From NCBI RefSeq assembly GCF_009183655.1, contig NZ_WEIO01000002.1, positions 186,001 to 250,000 on the forward strand: 64,000 nucleotides of DNA, read 5' to 3'. Every line of letters begins with the position of its first letter. The stretch's first letter is position 1. Below the pieces are notes generated by a model. It saw nothing but the letters and a program-made list of their open reading frames with translations. It ran no database searches and had not been told where the DNA came from. Source of the stretch: Bacillus aerolatus (GTDB lineage: Bacteria; Bacillota; Bacilli; Bacillales; Domibacillaceae). Made by a program: the position numbers and the translations under genes. Shown piece after piece: positions 55,595 to 64,000 of this stretch.

Positions 55595-55869
55595 AAAAAG
55601 AAGTGAAAAGAAAACAGGCGGCCGCTCTTTCCTACCTTCCAGAAAAAAGTCAGTCCCCCACTTTAATTGCCAAAGGAAAAGGGAAAGTGGCAGAAAATAT
55701 CCTTGAAAAAGCAAGAGAACACAATATTCCAATTCAAGAAGACCCAAGCCTCGTTGAGATATTAGGCAAGCTGGAAATCAATGAATCCATCCCCGAAGAA
55801 CTTTATCAGGCAGTTGCGGAAGTATTTGCTTTTATTTATCGGTTGGATCAAAGGAAAAAGCAGCAATAA
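55591..55869 (+). CDS. ylqH: FlhB C-terminal domain homologue YlqH
   Basis: A 92-residue protein resembling the cytoplasmic switch domain of FlhB, including ALSYLPEKSQSPTLIAKGKG, ENILEKAREHNIPIQEDPSLVEIL and EELYQAVAEVFAFIY, but without the autocleaving NPTH motif or membrane helices. Its function is unknown. It overlaps ylqG by 4 bases. Confidence 0.88.
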   Translation: MKKEVKRKQAAALSYLPEKSQSPTLIAKGKGKVAENILEKAREHNIPIQEDPSLVEILGKLEINESIPEELYQAVAEVFAFIYRLDQRKKQQ

Positions 55870-55882
55870 AATGTTTAAACTC

Positions 55883-55933
55883 CACAGTCTGGGTAATGAT
55901 TAAGAGAGACTGTGTACTAAGGACATGTTAGTA
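55883..55933 (+). other. Two abutting inverted repeats upstream of sucC
   Basis: CACAGTCT (55883-55890) with AGACTGTG (55907-55914), immediately followed by TACTAA (55915-55920) with TTAGTA (55928-55933). Neither is followed by a U tract. They could be stems in a read-through transcript or protein-binding sites. Confidence 0.45.
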
Positions 55934-56015
55934 TATGAAAAAGGAAAAAAGAGCAAGTATTTTCATGCAAAAGGTAAAAAAAAATAGTATGAGAAACAAA
56001 TTTAAGGGCAACACC

Positions 56016-56044
56016 TAGACATAAATTCAGACTTTATATACAAT
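56016..56044 (+). promoter_or_regulatory. Candidate SigA promoter of sucCD
   Basis: TAGACA (56016-56021), an exact 17-base spacer, TACAAT (56039-56044), 44 bases before the sucC start. Confidence 0.62.
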
Positions 56045-56087
56045 GGTAACGCAGTCTACTTTTTTGAGATTGATAGGAGGATGGAGT

Positions 56088-57251
56088 ATGAATATCCATG
56101 AGTATCAAGGTAAAGAAATCCTCAGAAATTACGGGGTGGCCGTTCCAAACGGTAAAGTTGCTTTTTCTGTAGAAGAAGCGGTGGAAGCAGCGAAAGAACT
56201 CGGCACTGATGTTTGTGTAGTTAAAGCACAAATTCACGCAGGCGGCCGCGGTAAAGCGGGCGGAGTTAAAGTCGCAAAAAATATTGATGAAGTGCGTACA
56301 TATGCTGAAGAAATTTTAGGTAAGACGCTTGTCACGCATCAAACTGGTCCAGAAGGTAAAGAAGTAAAGCGCTTACTGATCGAAGAAGGCTGCGATATTC
56401 AAAAAGAATATTACATTGGTCTTGTTCTGGATCGTGCAACTTCACAAGTCGTGCTAATGGCTTCTGAAGAAGGCGGAACAGAAATCGAAGAAGTGGCAGA
56501 AGCGACTCCGGAGAAAATTTTCAAAGAATACATTGATCCGGTAACGGGCTTAATGCCATATCAGGCTCGCCGTGTAGCTTTTAACATCAATATTCCGGCG
56601 AAACTTGTCAACAAAGCAGTGAAATTCATGATGGGCCTTTATACAGTGTTCATCGAAAAAGATGCAGCAATCGCTGAGATCAACCCATTAGTCGTAACTG
56701 GCGACGGTGACGTAATGGCTCTTGATGCGAAAATCAATTTTGATTCCAACGCACTATACCGCCATAAAGATATTATGGAATACCGCGATTTGGAAGAAGA
56801 AGATCCAAAAGAAATCGAAGCATCTAAATACGACTTAAGCTATATCTCCCTTGATGGCAACATTGGCTGTATGGTTAATGGTGCAGGCCTTGCTATGGCT
56901 ACAATGGACATTATTAAACATTACGGCGGCGATCCGGCCAACTTCCTCGATGTTGGGGGCGGCGCGACAGCTGAAAAAGTAACAGAAGCATTTAAAATTA
57001 TTCTATCTGACAAAAATGTTAAAGGCATCTTTGTTAACATTTTCGGCGGAATTATGAAATGCGATATTATTGCATCCGGCGTAGTAGAAGCAGCAAAACA
57101 AGTTGGTTTGTCTGTGCCGCTCGTTGTCCGTTTAGAAGGAACGAACGTTGACTTAGGTAAGAAAATTTTAAATGAATCCGACATAAAAATTGTTTCAGCT
57201 GAGTCCATGGCTGACGGCGCGCAAAAAATTGTTGAGCTTGTAAGCAAATAA
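56088..57251 (+). CDS. sucC: Succinyl-CoA synthetase (ADP-forming) beta subunit
   Basis: TCA cycle enzyme; the beta chain holds the nucleotide-binding ATP-grasp domain. The product has 387 residues from ATG 56088 ([17 protein letters not shown]) behind AGGAGG; the open frame from 56043 lies upstream of that site. [16 protein letters not shown] and the C-terminal [14 protein letters not shown] motif are present. Confidence 0.97.
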   Translation: MNIHEYQGKEILRNYGVAVPNGKVAFSVEEAVEAAKELGTDVCVVKAQIHAGGRGKAGGVKVAKNIDEVRTYAEEILGKTLVTHQTGPEGKEVKRLLIEEGCDIQKEYYIGLVLDRATSQVVLMASEEGGTEIEEVAEATPEKIFKEYIDPVTGLMPYQARRVAFNINIPAKLVNKAVKFMMGLYTVFIEKDAAIAEINPLVVTGDGDVMALDAKINFDSNALYRHKDIMEYRDLEEEDPKEIEASKYDLSYISLDGNIGCMVNGAGLAMATMDIIKHYGGDPANFLDVGGGATAEKVTEAFKIILSDKNVKGIFVNIFGGIMKCDIIASGVVEAAKQVGLSVPLVVRLEGTNVDLGKKILNESDIKIVSAESMADGAQKIVELVSK

Positions 57252-57285
57252 TTTCAGAGTTGACCAGAGAAAGGCAGGTATAGGC

Positions 57286-58188
57286 ATGAGTGTATTTGTT
57301 AATAAAGACACAAAAGTAATCGTTCAAGGTATTACCGGTTCCACAGCTCTTTTCCATACGAAACAAATGCTTGAATATGGCACAAAAATCGTCGGTGGGG
57401 TAACACCAGGAAAAGGCGGAACAGAAGTTGAAGGTGTTCCGGTATTTAACACAGTAGAAGAAGCAGTTAAAGCAACAGGCGCTAACGCTTCCGTTATTTA
57501 CGTTCCTGCGCCATTTGCTGCAGACGCGATCATTGAAGCGGCAGATGCGGAAATCGATCTTGTTATTTGTATTACTGAGCACATTCCAGTATTGGATATG
57601 GTGAAAGTAAAGCGCTATTTACAAGATAAGAAAACTCGTCTTATCGGGCCAAACTGCCCGGGTGTTATTTCACCTGATGAGTGTAAAATCGGCATTATGC
57701 CTGGCTACATTCACACTAAAGGCCATGTTGGTGTTGTTTCCCGCTCTGGTACATTGACTTATGAGGCGGTACACCAATTGTCACAAGCCGGCATTGGCCA
57801 AACATCAGCTGTTGGTATCGGCGGCGACCCGGTAAATGGCACGGACTTCATTGATGTTTTAAAAGCATTCAATGAAGATCCAGAAACAAAAGCAGTTATC
57901 ATGATCGGTGAAATCGGCGGAACTGCTGAAGAAGAGGCAGCCGAATGGGTAAAAGCGAACATGACGAAGCCGGTAGTAGGCTTTATCGGCGGCCGTACTG
58001 CGCCTCCAGGAAAGCGTATGGGCCATGCCGGTGCGATCATTTCCGGTGGAAAAGGAACAGCTGACGAAAAAATCCGCGTGATGAACGAATGTGGAATTAA
58101 AGTGGCTGAAACGCCGTCTGTTATGGGTGAAACATTGATCGAAGTAATTAAAGAAAAAGGTATTTACGAAGAGTGTAAAACTCATTAA
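57286..58188 (+). CDS. sucD: Succinyl-CoA synthetase alpha subunit
   Basis: CoA-binding chain with the transiently phosphorylated histidine in [15 protein letters not shown] (His247). The N-terminal [15 protein letters not shown] binds CoA. The product has 300 residues. It forms an operon with sucC (34-base gap) and ends at a strong terminator. Confidence 0.97.
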   Translation: MSVFVNKDTKVIVQGITGSTALFHTKQMLEYGTKIVGGVTPGKGGTEVEGVPVFNTVEEAVKATGANASVIYVPAPFAADAIIEAADAEIDLVICITEHIPVLDMVKVKRYLQDKKTRLIGPNCPGVISPDECKIGIMPGYIHTKGHVGVVSRSGTLTYEAVHQLSQAGIGQTSAVGIGGDPVNGTDFIDVLKAFNEDPETKAVIMIGEIGGTAEEEAAEWVKANMTKPVVGFIGGRTAPPGKRMGHAGAIISGGKGTADEKIRVMNECGIKVAETPSVMGETLIEVIKEKGIYEECKTH

Positions 58189-58206
58189 TCCATGTAAATA
58201 TACATC

Positions 58207-58250
58207 AAAGAAACAGCCTCTTTTTCATTTAGAAGAGGCTGTTTCTTTCT
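58207..58250 (+). terminator. Intrinsic terminator after sucD
   Basis: AAAGAAACAGCCTCTT (58207-58222) and AAGAGGCTGTTTCTTT (58233-58248) form a perfect 16-bp stem. Confidence 0.88.
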
Positions 58251-58268
58251 AAAAAGGAGGAGACTAAA

Positions 58269-59147
58269 CTGGATTTATTAACAGAAAAAATTATCCACTT
58301 GCAGCATTGCCGCGGCATCGGCTGGAAAGCCATTTACTTGCTTTTAAAAAAAGAACCTGATCTAAAGAACCTCTATCTCTATTCCCCTTCTTATTTTTCC
58401 AGCACCCTTTCCATTTCCCTTTCCCATGCAGCTTTTGTCACCCATCAGCTCACCGAAAAGCCGGTTCAGCCTTTGTTAAAAAGATACGAAGAACAGGGGG
58501 TTTCTTTTATTCCGATTTACAGCTCAGAATATCCGTCTCTTCTTAAGACATTGCCACAGCCGCCATGGGGACTTTATGCAGCCGGCAATCCCACATTGTT
58601 GGCTGCTGGTAGAAAATTGGCCGTTGTCGGGGCGCGTAAAGCAGATGAGTATGGACGCAGTGCTATTCAATTATTGGTGCCTGAGCTCATTGAGCATGGC
58701 TGTGTAATCGTCAGTGGGCTGGCAAAAGGGGTGGACGCATTTGCCCACGAAGAGGCATTAAGCGTCGGAGGAGAAACCGTTGCTGTTATTGCCGGAGGGT
58801 TTAATTATTTATATCCAAAAGAAAATATTTCACTGGCAAAAAATATTGTACAATCGGGTCTGCTTTTGTCGGAATATCCACCAGACATGAAACCAGAAAA
58901 ATGGCAATTCCCTGCCAGAAACCGCATCATCAGCGGCTTATCTCTTGGTACTCTCGTTGTGCAAGCGGGGAAGAAAAGCGGTTCATTAATTACGGCTTAT
59001 TGCGCTTTGGAACAAGGAAGAGAAGTATTTTGTGTCCCTGGAAGAATGGATGATCCACTGTCTGCGGGGACGAATGAATTAATAAGCGACGGCGCAAAAT
59101 TAGTGCGGTCAAGTGAAGATATTTTGTCGGAAATGATCAAAATATAA
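58269..59147 (+). CDS. dprA: DNA processing protein DprA (Smf)
   Basis: Loads RecA on incoming single-stranded DNA during transformation. The Rossmann-like domain has VVGARKADEYGRSA, SGLAKGVDAFAHEEAL and PARNRIISGLS. A full GGAGG (58256-58260) is spaced for CTG 58269, giving LDLLTEKIIHLQHCRG and 292 residues; no ATG, GTG or TTG lies in frame before TTG 58299, which has no ribosome binding site. The start is therefore probably the rare CTG. Confidence 0.88.
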   Translation: MDLLTEKIIHLQHCRGIGWKAIYLLLKKEPDLKNLYLYSPSYFSSTLSISLSHAAFVTHQLTEKPVQPLLKRYEEQGVSFIPIYSSEYPSLLKTLPQPPWGLYAAGNPTLLAAGRKLAVVGARKADEYGRSAIQLLVPELIEHGCVIVSGLAKGVDAFAHEEALSVGGETVAVIAGGFNYLYPKENISLAKNIVQSGLLLSEYPPDMKPEKWQFPARNRIISGLSLGTLVVQAGKKSGSLITAYCALEQGREVFCVPGRMDDPLSAGTNELISDGAKLVRSSEDILSEMIKI

Positions 59148-59339
59148 TCTTTATTTATAGAAGAAAACGGCTTATTCTGTTTTTTCCTGTTCGGTTGTTT
59201 TTACTTCTTTTTTAAAAAAAGGTTGCTTTTATTCGCAAACTGTATTAAATTTTGCAAAAGAATCAATCATTTTTAAGGAAATGTAAAAATATATAATCGA
59301 ACAGAGAAAAAACAAATAGAGAAACATGGAGTCATTTGA

Positions 59340-59369
59340 TTGACAAGTGTCATCGAACCGGCTAATAAT
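59340..59369 (+). promoter_or_regulatory. Candidate SigA promoter of topA
   Basis: Consensus TTGACA (59340-59345), an 18-base spacer, AATAAT (59364-59369). The -35 box overlaps the small palindrome TGACAAGTGTCA (59341-59352). The rest of the 266-base dprA-topA gap is T- and A-rich with an isolated TATAAT at 59292 and no gene. Confidence 0.6.
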
Positions 59370-59413
59370 GTTTGTTATATCTATTTATTTTCACCTCTAG
59401 GGGAGGTTTATGC

Positions 59414-61495
59414 ATGTCGGAGTTCTTAGTAATAGTGGAGTCCCCTGCAAAAGCGAAAACAATTGAGCGTTATTTGGGGAAGAAATATAAAGTGAAAGCA
59501 TCCATGGGCCATGTGCGCGATTTGCCTAAAAGCCAGATGGGTGTCGATATAGAAAACAGGTACGAACCGAAATATATTACGATCCGTGGAAAAGGGCCAG
59601 TGCTGAAAGAAATAAAAACAGCGGCAAAAAAAGCAAAAAAGATCTACCTTGCAGCTGACCCCGACAGAGAAGGAGAAGCAATTGCCTGGCATTTAGCCCA
59701 CAGTCTTGATCTTGATATATCATCAGATTGCCGCGTTGTATTTAATGAAATTACGAAAGATGCGATTAAAGAATCGTTCAAACATCCAAGGCCGATTAAT
59801 ATGGACCTTGTCGATGCACAGCAGGCGCGCCGCATTCTCGACAGGCTTGTCGGCTACAATATCAGTCCTCTTCTTTGGAAGAAAGTGAAAAAAGGACTTA
59901 GTGCCGGCAGGGTCCAGTCCGTTGCTTTACGGCTGATTATTGACCGAGAGAAAGAAATCAACAACTTTACACCGGAAGAATACTGGACAATTGAAGCACA
60001 ATTTTTAAAAGGAACGAGTTCGTTCCAGGCGTCTTTTTACGGAAAAAGCGGAAAGAAAGTTGCGTTAAAATCCGAAGAAGAAGTGAAAGAGGTTCTTGCA
60101 GCTATTAAAGGTAACGAGTTTGAGCTTGCCAGCGTGACAAAGAAAGAGCGCAGAAGAAACCCGGCGCCGCCATTCACTACTTCTTCCCTTCAGCAGGAAG
60201 CCGCCCGCAAGCTGAACTTCCGGGCAAAGAAAACGATGATGCTTGCCCAGCAGTTGTATGAAGGAATTGAGCTTGGCAAAAAAGAAGGAACGGTCGGCTT
60301 AATTACGTATATGAGAACGGATTCTACGAGAATTTCAGACGTCGCTCAAAAAGAAGCATTTGAATTTATTGAATCCACTCATGGCAAAGAGTACACAAAA
60401 AAAGTAGAAGAGAAAAAAGATAAAAAGCAATCGAAGGCGCAAGATGCTCATGAAGCGATCCGGCCAACGAGCGTGCTGAAAGAACCTGGTGCGTTAAAAG
60501 AGTTTTTATCGCGGGATCAACTGCGGCTGTATAAACTCATATGGGAACGCTTCCTTGCGAGCCAGATGTCACCTGCTGTTATGGATACGGTCAGTGCTGA
60601 TCTTGTGAACGGAGACATTACTTTCCGGGCGACAGGTTCAAAAGTAAAATTCCAAGGGTTTATGAAAGTGTATGTTGAAGGTTCAGATGACGCGCAGGAA
60701 GAAAAAGAAAAGCAGCTCCCTAACCTTGAAAAAGGCGATAAAGTGAGGTCAGAAACGATTGATCCGAAGCAGCATTTTACTCAGCCTCCGCCCCGCTATA
60801 CAGAGGCCCGGCTCGTCAAAACCCTCGAAGAACTCGGTATTGGCCGTCCGTCCACATTTGCTCCTACTTTAGATACGATTCAAAAGCGCGGCTACGTCGC
60901 TCTCGATAACAAACGGTTTATTCCAACCGAGCTCGGTGAGATTGTCCATGAACTGATGGCGGAATTTTTCTCGGACGTGATCGATGTGGAATTCACGGCG
61001 AAAATGGAGAAAGATCTAGACAGCGTTGAAGACGGACAAGTAGAGTGGGTTGAAGTCATCGATGAATTTTACAAGGGATTTGAAAAGCATTTAGTGAAAG
61101 CCGAAGAAGAGATGGAGCAAATCGAAATTAAAGATGAGCCTGCCGGTGAAGATTGTGAAAACTGCGGCAATCCAATGGTGTTCAAAATGGGGCGCTACGG
61201 AAAGTTCATGGCTTGCAGCAATTTTCCGGACTGCCGAAACACAAAAGCTATCGTGAAAGAAATCGGCGTGAAATGTCCGAATTGTAAGGAAGGTAATATA
61301 ATAGAAAGAAAAAGTAAAAAACGACGAATCTTTTACGGATGTGACCGCTTCCCGGAATGCGATTTCTTATCGTGGGATAAGCCGATTGAGCGAAAGTGTC
61401 CGAAATGTGAACAGTTGCTCGTTGAAAAGAAATTGAAAAAAGGTGTGCAGATTCAATGTATAGCGTGTGACTATAAAGAAGAAACACAACTGTAA
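59414..61495 (+). CDS. topA: DNA topoisomerase I
   Basis: Type IA topoisomerase that relaxes negative supercoils. The product has 693 residues from ATG 59414 ([22 protein letters not shown]), preceded by GGGGAGG; a longer frame from 59372 is rejected. The Toprim motif [13 protein letters not shown] is near 82, and the active-site tyrosine is in [10 protein letters not shown] near 300. Three C-terminal tetracysteine zinc ribbons start near 580. Confidence 0.97.
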   Translation: MSEFLVIVESPAKAKTIERYLGKKYKVKASMGHVRDLPKSQMGVDIENRYEPKYITIRGKGPVLKEIKTAAKKAKKIYLAADPDREGEAIAWHLAHSLDLDISSDCRVVFNEITKDAIKESFKHPRPINMDLVDAQQARRILDRLVGYNISPLLWKKVKKGLSAGRVQSVALRLIIDREKEINNFTPEEYWTIEAQFLKGTSSFQASFYGKSGKKVALKSEEEVKEVLAAIKGNEFELASVTKKERRRNPAPPFTTSSLQQEAARKLNFRAKKTMMLAQQLYEGIELGKKEGTVGLITYMRTDSTRISDVAQKEAFEFIESTHGKEYTKKVEEKKDKKQSKAQDAHEAIRPTSVLKEPGALKEFLSRDQLRLYKLIWERFLASQMSPAVMDTVSADLVNGDITFRATGSKVKFQGFMKVYVEGSDDAQEEKEKQLPNLEKGDKVRSETIDPKQHFTQPPPRYTEARLVKTLEELGIGRPSTFAPTLDTIQKRGYVALDNKRFIPTELGEIVHELMAEFFSDVIDVEFTAKMEKDLDSVEDGQVEWVEVIDEFYKGFEKHLVKAEEEMEQIEIKDEPAGEDCENCGNPMVFKMGRYGKFMACSNFPDCRNTKAIVKEIGVKCPNCKEGNIIERKSKKRRIFYGCDRFPECDFLSWDKPIERKCPKCEQLLVEKKLKKGVQIQCIACDYKEETQL

Positions 61496-61520
61496 AAGCG
61501 GATAGCTCCCGCTTTTTTTT
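61494..61520 (+). terminator. Intrinsic terminator after topA
   Basis: AAAAGCGG (61494-61501) pairs with CCGCTTTT (61509-61516), followed by more T. The stem begins inside the topA stop codon. Confidence 0.85.
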
Positions 61521-61622
61521 ATTTGTTTTAATACTTAAAGCTTTTTTTATGCGAACGTCTGTTGTACAATGCTTTAGGGATATAAATGTACGTACCACTA
61601 TTCATTCAGGAGGTTAGGTAGA

Positions 61623-62927
61623 ATGGAACCATTTGTTAATGTGATCGGAGCCGGCCTTGCCGGCAGTGAAGCGGCTTTTCAAATAGCTGAACGGGGCGTG
61701 AAAGTAAATCTATATGAAATGCGGCCGGTTAGACAAACGCCGGCTCACCATACAGATAAGTTTGCTGAACTCGTCTGCAGTAATTCTTTGCGGGCAAATG
61801 CGCTGACAAATGCTGTTGGTGTACTAAAAGAAGAAATGAGAAACTTGAATTCAGTCATTATTGCTGCTGCGGACCATTGTTCCGTTCCAGCAGGTGGAGC
61901 TCTTGCTGTTGACCGCCATGAATTCGCAGCTAATGTGACAGAGCGGGTGAAAAACCATCCAAATGTAACTGTATATAATGAAGAAGTAACAAACATTCCG
62001 GAAGGCATTACGATCATTGCTACCGGTCCGCTTACGAGTGAATCATTGTCGCAAAAATTAAAAGAGTTAACGGGTCAGGATTATTTATATTTTTACGATG
62101 CTGCCGCTCCTATTATTGAAAAAGACAGCATAGATATGAATAAGGCGTATTTAAAATCCCGTTATGATAAAGGCGAAGCTGCTTATCTGAACTGTCCAAT
62201 GACAGAAGAAGAGTTTGATCGTTTCTATGAAGCACTCGTTGAAGCAGAAACGGTTCCGTTGAAAGAATTTGAAAAAGAAATCTTTTTTGAAGGGTGTATG
62301 CCGGTGGAGGTGCTGGCGAAGCGCGGAAAGAAAACGCTGCTATTCGGAGCGATGAAACCGGTGGGATTAGAAGATCCAAAAACAGGTAAAAGACCTCATG
62401 CAGTCGTGCAGCTGCGCCAAGATGATGCCGCGGGAACGCTTTACAACATCGTCGGCTTTCAGACACATTTAAAATGGGGGCCGCAAAAAGAAGTACTGCA
62501 GCTCATTCCTGGCCTCGAGCGAGCAGAAATTGTCCGTTACGGCGTTATGCACCGGAACACATTCATCAACTCGCCGAAAGTATTAAAGCCAACGTATCAG
62601 TTTAAAGATCGCAGCCACTTATTTTTTGCCGGCCAGATGACTGGTGTTGAAGGCTATGTAGAATCTGCTGCGAGCGGTTTAATTGCCGGATTGAATGCTG
62701 CGCGCCTTGCTTTAGGAGAAGAACCGGTGACTGTGCCGGCAGAAACAGCTATTGGCAGCATGGCCCACTACATTACAACAGCTAATGAAAAGAATTTTCA
62801 GCCGATGAATGCGAACTTTGGTTTATTTCCTGATCTTCCGGTTAAAATTAAAAATAAGAAAGAAAGATATGAAGCGCACGCTGAACGGGCGTTGGAAACA
62901 ATTCAAACTTTTGTGAAAAGTTTGTAA
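61623..62927 (+). CDS. trmFO: Methylenetetrahydrofolate-tRNA (uracil-5-)-methyltransferase TrmFO
   Basis: Folate- and FAD-dependent enzyme making m5U54 in the tRNA T loop (formerly Gid). The FAD motif [12 protein letters not shown] is near the start, and catalytic cysteines lie in ELVCSNSLR (Cys52) and FFEGCMPVE. The product has 434 residues. GGAGGTTAGG precedes ATG 61623. Confidence 0.96.
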   Translation: MEPFVNVIGAGLAGSEAAFQIAERGVKVNLYEMRPVRQTPAHHTDKFAELVCSNSLRANALTNAVGVLKEEMRNLNSVIIAAADHCSVPAGGALAVDRHEFAANVTERVKNHPNVTVYNEEVTNIPEGITIIATGPLTSESLSQKLKELTGQDYLYFYDAAAPIIEKDSIDMNKAYLKSRYDKGEAAYLNCPMTEEEFDRFYEALVEAETVPLKEFEKEIFFEGCMPVEVLAKRGKKTLLFGAMKPVGLEDPKTGKRPHAVVQLRQDDAAGTLYNIVGFQTHLKWGPQKEVLQLIPGLERAEIVRYGVMHRNTFINSPKVLKPTYQFKDRSHLFFAGQMTGVEGYVESAASGLIAGLNAARLALGEEPVTVPAETAIGSMAHYITTANEKNFQPMNANFGLFPDLPVKIKNKKERYEAHAERALETIQTFVKSL

Positions 62928-62933
62928 ACTTTC

Positions 62934-62973
62934 TTGCAAGGGCTACTTGAGTATGATAGTATTTAGTAGCCCT
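62934..62973 (+). promoter_or_regulatory. Candidate codV operon promoter with flanking inverted repeat
   Basis: TTGCAA (62934-62939), a 17-base spacer and TAGTAT (62957-62962). A perfect 9-bp inverted repeat, AGGGCTACT (62939-62947) and AGTAGCCCT (62965-62973), brackets the -10 box, so it may be an operator; with its short T content it is a poor terminator. Confidence 0.45.
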
Positions 62974-62987
62974 AATGAGGTGTTCAT

Positions 62988-63890
62988 ATGTCAAAACTTT
63001 TCAATAACTATTTGCAATCTTTTATTCAGTATTTACAAATCGAAAAACATTATTCGAATTATACAATACAGTTTTATCACTATGATATTGAAGAGTTTTT
63101 CAAGTTCACTAGTGAACAAAGTCTAAAAAAGCTGGATGACATTCAATATTTTGATGTCCGCTTGTATTTAACGACTCTGCATGAAAAACAAATGTCCCGG
63201 TCGACCATCGCTAGAAGGATTTCAAGTTTGCGCAGCTTTTTTCGTTTTTTAGCTAGAGAAAATGTGATAACAGTCAATCCTTTTTCGCTTGTACAGCAGC
63301 CGAAAGGAGCAAAGAAGCTCCCCTCTTTTTTTTATGAAGAAGAGATGGAAGAGCTTTTTGCTGTGTGTGAAGGAGAAGAGCCTTTAAAAATCCGCAACAA
63401 AGCCATGTTGGAATTATTGTATGCAACCGGCATTCGTGTGAGCGAATGTACAGGAATTGAATTGAAGCATATTGATTTTGATCTTTCCGTGTTACTTGTA
63501 AAAGGAAAAGGGAATAAAGAGCGGTATGTACCTTTCGGCAGCTTTGCCCACGAGGCAATAGAGCGATACATAGCAACCGCGAGAAACTTCTTAATGAAGT
63601 CCGCAGACAACCACACTATCTTATTTGTTAATCATCGAGGCAGCCCGCTGACACCGAGAGGCATCCGGCACATTTTAACCAAATTGATCGAGGAAGCTTC
63701 GCTGACAAGAAAAATTCACCCTCATATGCTGCGGCATACGTTCGCTACCCACTTATTGAACAACGGAGCGGATTTGAGGACGGTTCAGGAACTGCTTGGA
63801 CATGAGCATCTTTCTTCTACACAAGTGTATACTCATGTGACGAAAGAACATTTGAGAAAGACGTATTTAACCCATCATCCCCGCGCGTAA
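62988..63890 (+). CDS. xerC: Tyrosine recombinase XerC (CodV)
   Basis: Acts with XerD at dif to resolve chromosome dimers. The product has 300 residues. An N-terminal SAM-like core-binding domain is followed by the catalytic domain with Arg in ATGIRVSEC (near 148), [25 protein letters not shown] and the nucleophile in VYTHV (near 280). AATGAGGTG precedes the start. It is the first gene of the codV-clpQ-clpY-codY type operon. Confidence 0.96.
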   Translation: MSKLFNNYLQSFIQYLQIEKHYSNYTIQFYHYDIEEFFKFTSEQSLKKLDDIQYFDVRLYLTTLHEKQMSRSTIARRISSLRSFFRFLARENVITVNPFSLVQQPKGAKKLPSFFYEEEMEELFAVCEGEEPLKIRNKAMLELLYATGIRVSECTGIELKHIDFDLSVLLVKGKGNKERYVPFGSFAHEAIERYIATARNFLMKSADNHTILFVNHRGSPLTPRGIRHILTKLIEEASLTRKIHPHMLRHTFATHLLNNGADLRTVQELLGHEHLSSTQVYTHVTKEHLRKTYLTHHPRA

Positions 63891-63907
63891 AGGAGGAATT
63901 GAAATCT

Positions 63908-64000
63908 ATGGAACAATTTCATGCAACAACGATCTTTGCGGTTCAGCATAAAGGCCGGTGCGCTATGTCCGGTGACGGGCAAGTAACATTCGGAAACGCA
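63908..64000 (+). CDS. clpQ: ClpQ/HslV protease subunit (3' partial)
   Basis: ATG 63908 follows AAAGGAGGAATTG and encodes [16 protein letters not shown] then [14 protein letters not shown] before the window ends. This matches the N-terminus of ClpQ (CodW), the peptidase partner of ClpY/HslU. Residue 2 is Glu, where I recall Ser in B. subtilis ClpQ; the classical HslV nucleophile position would be the first Thr of TTIFAV. Confidence 0.93.
   Translation, partial: MEQFHATTIFAVQHKGRCAMSGDGQVTFGNA

Overview
The window reads as a piece of the conserved core chromosome of an endospore-forming member of the Bacillaceae (Bacillus sensu lato, low-to-moderate GC). Gene order follows the classical Bacillus subtilis segment from pyrR to codV/clpQ almost gene for gene. 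A spoVM gene of 25 codons shows that the organism belongs to a sporulating lineage. Nearly all genes lie on the + strand; only rqcH and rpmB are on the - strand. I cannot name the species from sequence alone.

Layout. 1-10.2 kb: pyrimidine operon pyrR-B-C-AA-AB-K-D-F-E, mostly with overlapping start/stop codons, controlled by a PyrR attenuator before pyrB and lacking pyrP. 10.2-14.8 kb: convergent rqcH (ribosome rescue) and a P-type Ca2+ ATPase. 14.8-30 kb: yloC, remA, gmk, rpoZ, coaBC, priA, def, fmt, rsmB, rlmN, prpC, prkC, rsgA, rpe, thiN, spoVM, rpmB. These cover nucleotide supply, replication restart, formylation and deformylation, rRNA modification, Ser/Thr signalling and ribosome assembly. 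30-36 kb: yloU, yloV, sdaAB, sdaAA, recG. 36-41 kb: the lipid regulon fapR-plsX-fabD-fabG-acpP, with a recognisable FapR operator, then rnc. 40.7-52.7 kb: smc, ftsY, ylxM, ffh, rpsP, khpA, ylqD, rimM, trmD, rplS, signal peptidase and rbgA (chromosome segregation, protein targeting, ribosome maturation). 52.9-64 kb: rnhB, ylqG, ylqH, sucC, sucD, dprA, topA, trmFO, xerC/codV and the first codons of clpQ/hslV.

The gene content is ordinary. The unusual part is a family of roughly 122-bp modular, hairpin-forming repeats packed into the four intergenic gaps between smc and ylqD (44.25-48.98 kb), with one fragment near 52.74 kb. Modules share their ends (GAAAAGCGGAAGCG ... CTGCAGCTGGACAA) but carry different middles (called types 1-4 here), abut head to tail, and occur in both orientations. 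Two copies of one type differ by paired, compensatory substitutions in predicted stems, which suggests that the fold itself is maintained. One module supplies the last codons and the stop of smc.

Other points of note are two PyrR-loop-like motifs in the pyrR-pyrB gap, a fapR promoter embedded in the recG terminator, an apparent CTG start for dprA, and several clear SigA-type promoters and intrinsic terminators. Comparisons with B. subtilis proteins are from memory, not from a database search.
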